Below the pieces are notes generated by a model. That model did no database searches. It was not told the origin of the DNA and saw nothing but the letters and a program-made list of their open reading frames with translations. Both the position numbers and the translations under genes were made by a program. A stretch of DNA of 21,698 bases from JABCPO02 sp963546185 (GTDB lineage Bacteria; Bacillota; Clostridia; TANB77; CAG-508). Location: positions 1-21,698 of the forward strand of contig CAUULU010000012.1 in assembly GCA_963546185.1 (NCBI GenBank). The letters run 5' to 3'. This document shows, piece after piece, positions 18,534-21,698 of the stretch; within the stretch, counting starts at the first letter, position 1, and each line of letters starts with the position of its first letter.

Positions 18534-19464
18534 TTAATTATTATCTCTATTATTCCCTATATTATTATTTTTCTTTTCCTTTTCATATATTCTTTCCACC
18601 TTATTATAGAAATATTCCTTATCACATACAAGTGAAATTGTTCCTATAAATAAATATAATGTAATTCCTATTATAAATGAGTTCATTTGTACACTGTAAT
18701 TTGTTATATATTCTACACTTCTACTATTTATATAACTATATATAGGCATTGCCATTATTTGTTCTAGTTGATTTCCGAACTGCTCCTAAAATTATAAATG
18801 TTAATAAGTACATAATAGTATCATATGGGATTAATAAACAGAATGTATATACTATATATACATATAATGAGATAATTCCTATTAATGAAATTAGCTGTTG
18901 CACATAATTAACATTATATAAAATAGATACAATGCTTTTTTCTGAAACACCAATTATATTTAGATTTAATCCAATTATATTATACATATTTTTAAATATT
19001 CCTATAGTAATTAAATATCCTATAATTCCTACTACTATTGAGGCAGTCATAATAATTATAATTGATAACATTTTTGAAATATGTATATTTAAATGTCCAT
19101 ATTTCTTCATCTTTTTTATTATTTCTTTATTCTTTATATCATATAATGCTATTGTAACTGCATATAATCCAATAACTACAAGTATTATTCTAGACATTGT
19201 ATATATATAACTATTTATAGCATTTTCTTTTATAAGCCCCTGCTTATATTCCTTATACTCTTTTATATCCTTTTCTAAAAGCTCATAATTTATACCATTT
19301 GTTACTCTTGTAATATTCATTATATTATTATATGACTCTTTTACTCTATATACATGTACATATCCTGTTAATATACTAATTACTAATATTACTACTAATA
19401 ACATCTTTATATATCCTTTTTGACATTGTCTTAATAGCTCCTCTTTTATTATATTTAGTCTCAT
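18534..19464 (-). CDS. ABC-2-like membrane permease, one +1 frameshift site
   Basis: The corrected protein of 309 residues has about six hydrophobic helices with a first extracytoplasmic loop after helix 1, as in ABC-2 type transporter permeases. ATG at 19464 follows a GGAAGG site. The frame breaks at GTT[C]GGA before Gly230 (18775-18777); skipping the C joins helix 5 to the last two helices. Plain reading would stop 12 codons later and lose the C-terminal membrane segments. No ATPase gene lies next to it, so its partner must be elsewhere. It lies just downstream of a promoter, a 24-codon ORF and a hairpin (19491-19656) that may control it. Family assignment is by topology and is tentative. 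Confidence 0.65.
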
Positions 19465-19490
19465 ATTTCACCTTCCTTTTAAAAAGCACA

Positions 19491-19528
19491 AAAAGCCAGT
19501 AACAATTTAATAATTATTTCTGGCTTTT
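19491..19528 (-). terminator. Hairpin between the small ORF and the permease
   Basis: The perfect 9-bp stem AAAAGCCAG/CTGGCTTTT (19491-19499 with 19520-19528) has a 20-base AT-rich loop, and the minus-strand transcript continues as TTTTTGTGCTTTTT. It overlaps the last codons of the 24-aa ORF and lies 27 bases before the permease start. It is either the terminator of the small gene or an attenuator of the permease. Confidence 0.7.
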
Positions 19529-19581
19529 CCTTTTATATTATTCAATTTATTATATTTTTTATTTAGCTTAAAATTCCACAT
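19507..19581 (-). CDS. 24-residue small ORF (MWNFKLNKKYNK...)
   Basis: ATG at 19581 has AGGAG with an ideal 5-base spacing, and a promoter lies at 19628-19656. The product is basic with one Trp at position 2 and no membrane helix. The ORF ends inside the terminator-like hairpin at 19491-19528, ahead of the permease gene. This fits either a leader peptide whose translation controls the hairpin or an independent small protein. No CGG or other unusual codon is present. Confidence 0.5.
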   Translation of the reverse strand: MWNFKLNKKYNKLNNIKGKARNNY

Positions 19582-19627
19582 ATAATCTCCTACAAATATA
19601 TATGTTTACTATATATAATATAATTAC

Positions 19628-19656
19628 ATATTATACTTATAAAATATCAATGTCAA
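19628..19656 (-). promoter_or_regulatory. Promoter of the 24-aa ORF and permease
   Basis: TTGACA (19651-19656) matches the -35 consensus. TATAAT follows at 19630-19635 with a short 15-base spacer, or TAATAT at 19628-19633 with 17 bases. It lies about 45 bases ahead of the small ORF start. Confidence 0.6.
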
Positions 19657-19710
19657 TTTTTTTAACAAATTATTCATAATTCTCGAATTATAATAAGCTA
19701 AATTATCTAA

Positions 19711-21300
19711 TTACCTTATGTATTCAGGTAATATATAATAATTTGTAGCATTAGTACACCCAAAAAACATTTTATCTACATTTCCATCATTTTCTTTAAC
19801 TGTTTTAGCTTTAATTATTATATTATTAGGAATATTATTTATTTTACTGCAATAAGAAAATGCTGAGTTAAAACTATTTATTTTTATATTATATTTAAAT
19901 AAATTTTCTGGGATTTGTACCAGTTTTATACAGTATGTAAATATGTGATCAAATCTCTCTGCTTCTACATTATATTTAAATAAATTCTCTGGGATACTTG
20001 TTATACTAGTTGTTTGAAATGCATAACTAAAATCTCTAGCTAATATATTATATCTAAATAAATTTTCTGGGATATTTGTTATATTTTTACATCCTCCAAA
20101 TATACCTTCAAAAATTCTTAACTCATTATTATATCTAAATAAGTTTTCTGGAATATTTGTTATTTTATGACAACTTGAAAATAGATGTCTAAAACTTTGT
20201 ACTTCCAAATTATTTTTAAATAAATTTTCTGGGATTTCTGTTATTTTTTCACACCCTACAAATGTACCTTCAAATCTAATAGCTTTCGTATTATACTTAA
20301 ATAAATTTTCTGGGATATTTGTTATATTTTTACAGTATGCAAATGTGCTTATAAATTGTTCTGCTTCAACATTATTCTTAAATAAGTTTTCCGGGATACT
20401 TGTTATATTTTGACATCCTTTAAATGAACTCATCTTCTTACTTGTTTTTTTCTTACTAAATATCCATTCCGGAATTTCTGTAAATTTACCATATACATAT
20501 TGAACACTAACTTTATCTGGCTCTGGTTCATATATTTTTGTTACATTATGTAATTCAAAAATATATATTTCATATTCTGATTCTTTTCCCCATTGTAGTA
20601 TTTCAATTTCAAAATCAGCATTCCTATCATTTGAAATTGAAAAACCATTCATTATTTTTGATTTAATTATATATTCTCCAACAGCAAATTCTTCTTCTTT
20701 ATGAACACCATTTGTTTTTTTAACTCCATTTACCTCAAATTCACCTCTAATTGTAATTATAGCTTTTTCTCTTGGAACTTTTAATTTAATTACAGTACTA
20801 TCTTTGTCTTTTTCTTCAATTCTAACTCCTCCAACCTCTTTATTCCATGGTAGTTTTGGTGTACTTTCTTCTGGAGTTGTTGTTTCTGAAGGAGGAGTAG
20901 TTCCTCCAGGTGATGTAGATGTACTTCCTGATTCTATTGTTCCTGTTATAGCCTTTAAAACATTTTCTTTGGTATCAATCTTTTCACCTTTCTTATCTGT
21001 TATATCATCTCCTACTATATTATATTTATCTCTAAATTCAGTTGTTGAAAGTGCTAGTTCTGCCTGTGGTTCTGGTTGACCATTTTCTAACGCTTTTACC
21101 TTTAAATTAGCATAACTAAGTTTAGCAGTATCATATAACTCAACCTTTGCTTGTTCTTTTTTAGCTTGAATTGTTTTTACAACAAGTCCATTTTCACCTA
21201 TTGCCATCTGTATAACTATTGCTGCTAATAACAACATTATAACTATTGTTATAACTAGTGCTATAAGTGTTACTGCATTATTATTTTTTATTTTTTTCAA
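19711..21300 (-). CDS. Prepilin-like surface protein with seven IPENLF repeats
   Basis: This 529-residue protein starts with TTG at 21300, chosen because GGAGG lies eight bases upstream and no ATG is near. A short basic leader and the helix AVTLIALVITIVIMLLLAAI resemble a type IV prepilin, almost the same as in the gene at 4825-6016. A Pro/Thr/Ser-rich linker follows near residues 120-145, then a beta-rich domain, then seven 26-27-residue repeats of the form IPENLFKYN..a..F...F..C..ItN. These resemble the leucine-rich repeats of bacterial surface proteins of the BspA type. It should be displayed on the cell surface and bind something there. It contains CCG proline codons but no CGG codon and no frameshift site. 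Confidence 0.8.
   Translation of the reverse strand: MKKIKNNNAVTLIALVITIVIMLLLAAIVIQMAIGENGLVVKTIQAKKEQAKVELYDTAKLSYANLKVKALENGQPEPQAELALSTTEFRDKYNIVGDDITDKKGEKIDTKENVLKAITGTIESGSTSTSPGGTTPPSETTTPEESTPKLPWNKEVGGVRIEEKDKDSTVIKLKVPREKAIITIRGEFEVNGVKKTNGVHKEEEFAVGEYIIKSKIMNGFSISNDRNADFEIEILQWGKESEYEIYIFELHNVTKIYEPEPDKVSVQYVYGKFTEIPEWIFSKKKTSKKMSSFKGCQNITSIPENLFKNNVEAEQFISTFAYCKNITNIPENLFKYNTKAIRFEGTFVGCEKITEIPENLFKNNLEVQSFRHLFSSCHKITNIPENLFRYNNELRIFEGIFGGCKNITNIPENLFRYNILARDFSYAFQTTSITSIPENLFKYNVEAERFDHIFTYCIKLVQIPENLFKYNIKINSFNSAFSYCSKINNIPNNIIIKAKTVKENDGNVDKMFFGCTNATNYYILPEYIR
19834..20397 (-). repeat. Seven tandem 27-residue repeats inside the surface protein
   Basis: Each unit begins with IPENLF and has a Cys six residues before the next unit; one unit is 26 residues. 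The DNA units share a core ending in TTTTCTGGGA on the plus strand. Diverged half-units (IPEW and IPNN) flank the array. Copy number could vary by recombination. Confidence 0.85.
21181..21290 (-). repeat. Diverged copy of the prepilin helix-coding segment also at about 5883-6000
   Basis: The segment encoding the N-terminal helix is highly similar at the DNA level to the matching part of the other prepilin-like gene, including a shared run of over 15 identical bases around 21237-21256. It is a gene-family relationship rather than a mobile repeat, and the downstream domains differ completely. Confidence 0.65.
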
Positions 21301-21326
21301 TTTTGCTTCCTCCCATCTAATATCTA

Positions 21327-21332
21327 ATTATA
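21327..21332 (-). promoter_or_regulatory. -10 element ahead of the repeat surface protein
   Basis: TATAAT lies 27 bases before the TTG start region. The -35 region 16 bases upstream (TTAAAC) is poor. It is the only promoter candidate between the dnaJ terminator and this gene. Confidence 0.4.
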
Positions 21333-21414
21333 CCTATACTATAAAATAGTTTAATATTCTATATATATTACAATAGTTTTTCATAAAAAACATATGTTTT
21401 TAAACTTAGGATAT

Positions 21415-21441
21415 AAAAAAAGGATATTATCTCTAATATCC
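21415..21441 (-). terminator. Terminator of dnaJ
   Basis: The perfect 8-bp stem GGATATTA/TAATATCC (21422-21429 with 21434-21441) has a TCTC loop and is followed by seven T on the minus strand. It touches the dnaJ stop codon at 21442-21444. Confidence 0.85.
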
Positions 21442-21698
21442 TTAATTATCAAATATACTCTCAAAGAAATTCTTTTTCTTTGGAGGAATATCTTCTCCCA
21501 TTGTTTTAGCAAGTTCTTCTAAAAGCTCTCTTTGGTTCTTAGTTAATTTTGTTGGAACATCTATTTCTACTATGAAATATAGGTCTCCTTCAACATTTGA
21601 ATTAGGATGTTTAAATCCTTTTCCTTTAATTTTGTACTTAGAACCATTTTTTGTTCCTTCTTTAATCTTGTATCTTTCTTTTTCTCCTGTTACAAGTG
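21442..21698 (-). CDS. dnaJ: DnaJ chaperone, C-terminal 85 residues
   Basis: The visible part reads as the end of DnaJ: an IKEG..NGSKYKIKGKGF strand pair, EGDLYFIVEIDVP, then a KLTKNQRELLEELAKTMGE helix and a short tail ending FFESIFDN. DnaJ is the J-domain co-chaperone of DnaK. The J domain and zinc region lie outside the window. No frameshift site occurs in this part. A terminator follows the stop directly, so dnaJ ends its transcript here. Confidence 0.85.
   Translation of the reverse strand, partial: LVTGEKERYKIKEGTKNGSKYKIKGKGFKHPNSNVEGDLYFIVEIDVPTKLTKNQRELLEELAKTMGEDIPPKKKNFFESIFDN

Noticed and set aside
20391..20471. CCGG-type sequences in the repeat surface protein as shift sites
   Set aside because: They are in-frame CCG GAA (Pro-Glu) codons and the reading frame is continuous.
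1..21698. Random indel errors from long-read sequencing
   Set aside because: Such errors cluster in homopolymers. Here the A and T runs are intact while every change is a C before an in-frame glycine codon.

Overview
The window is a very AT-rich stretch of a low-GC Gram-positive genome, most likely an uncultured clostridial or related Bacillota gut-type bacterium. Strong AGGAGG-like ribosome binding sites, sigma-A-type promoters (TTGACA-17-TATAAT), RNase J, an Lsa-like ABC-F protein and clostridial prepilin-like surface proteins support this. Every recognisable gene is on the minus strand, so in transcription order the window runs from 21698 down to 1. No rRNA, tRNA, CRISPR array or transposase was seen.

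Layout in transcription order: the 3' end of dnaJ with its terminator; a TTG-started prepilin-like protein with seven 27-residue repeats; a 24-codon small ORF with its own promoter and hairpin; an ABC-2-like permease; two small membrane proteins; then a tight cluster of a large nucleoside (uridine-type) kinase, an RNHCP zinc protein, argS, a degenerate sortase-fold membrane protein, an Asn-rich double-anchored surface protein and uvrA. After that come a small Lys-rich membrane protein, an Lsa-like ABC-F gene behind an attenuator-like hairpin, two small paralogous genes, a second prepilin-like gene, a structured leader with a 6-aa ORF, an orphan gene, RNase J (rnj) behind a long leader, and gltX, which runs off the window.

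The main observation is that most conserved genes look frameshifted, but always in the same way. At 27 places one extra C (coding strand) sits directly before a glycine codon (25 GGA, 1 GGT, 1 GGC), so the reading frame meets CGG. Dropping that C restores the full conserved protein every time. The sites fall in gltX (1), rnj (2), a prepilin (1), ABC-F (2), uvrA (14), argS (3), the RNHCP gene (1), the nucleoside kinase (2) and the permease (1). With one base removed per site, each complete gene has a length divisible by three and a normal family length. In these genes CGG is never used as an arginine codon, although CGT and AGA are. A sequencing artefact cannot know the reading frame, and GGA triplets that are not glycine codons are untouched. 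I infer that CGG is unassigned or starved in this organism and triggers +1 frameshifting (or is read as the quadruplet CGGN by a glycine tRNA), so that genes such as argS, gltX, rnj and uvrA are made through obligatory frameshifts.

Two small orphan genes (3919-4452 and 6519-6887) carry three in-frame CGG codons that look like ordinary sense codons. They look foreign to this decoding regime and are a useful contrast.
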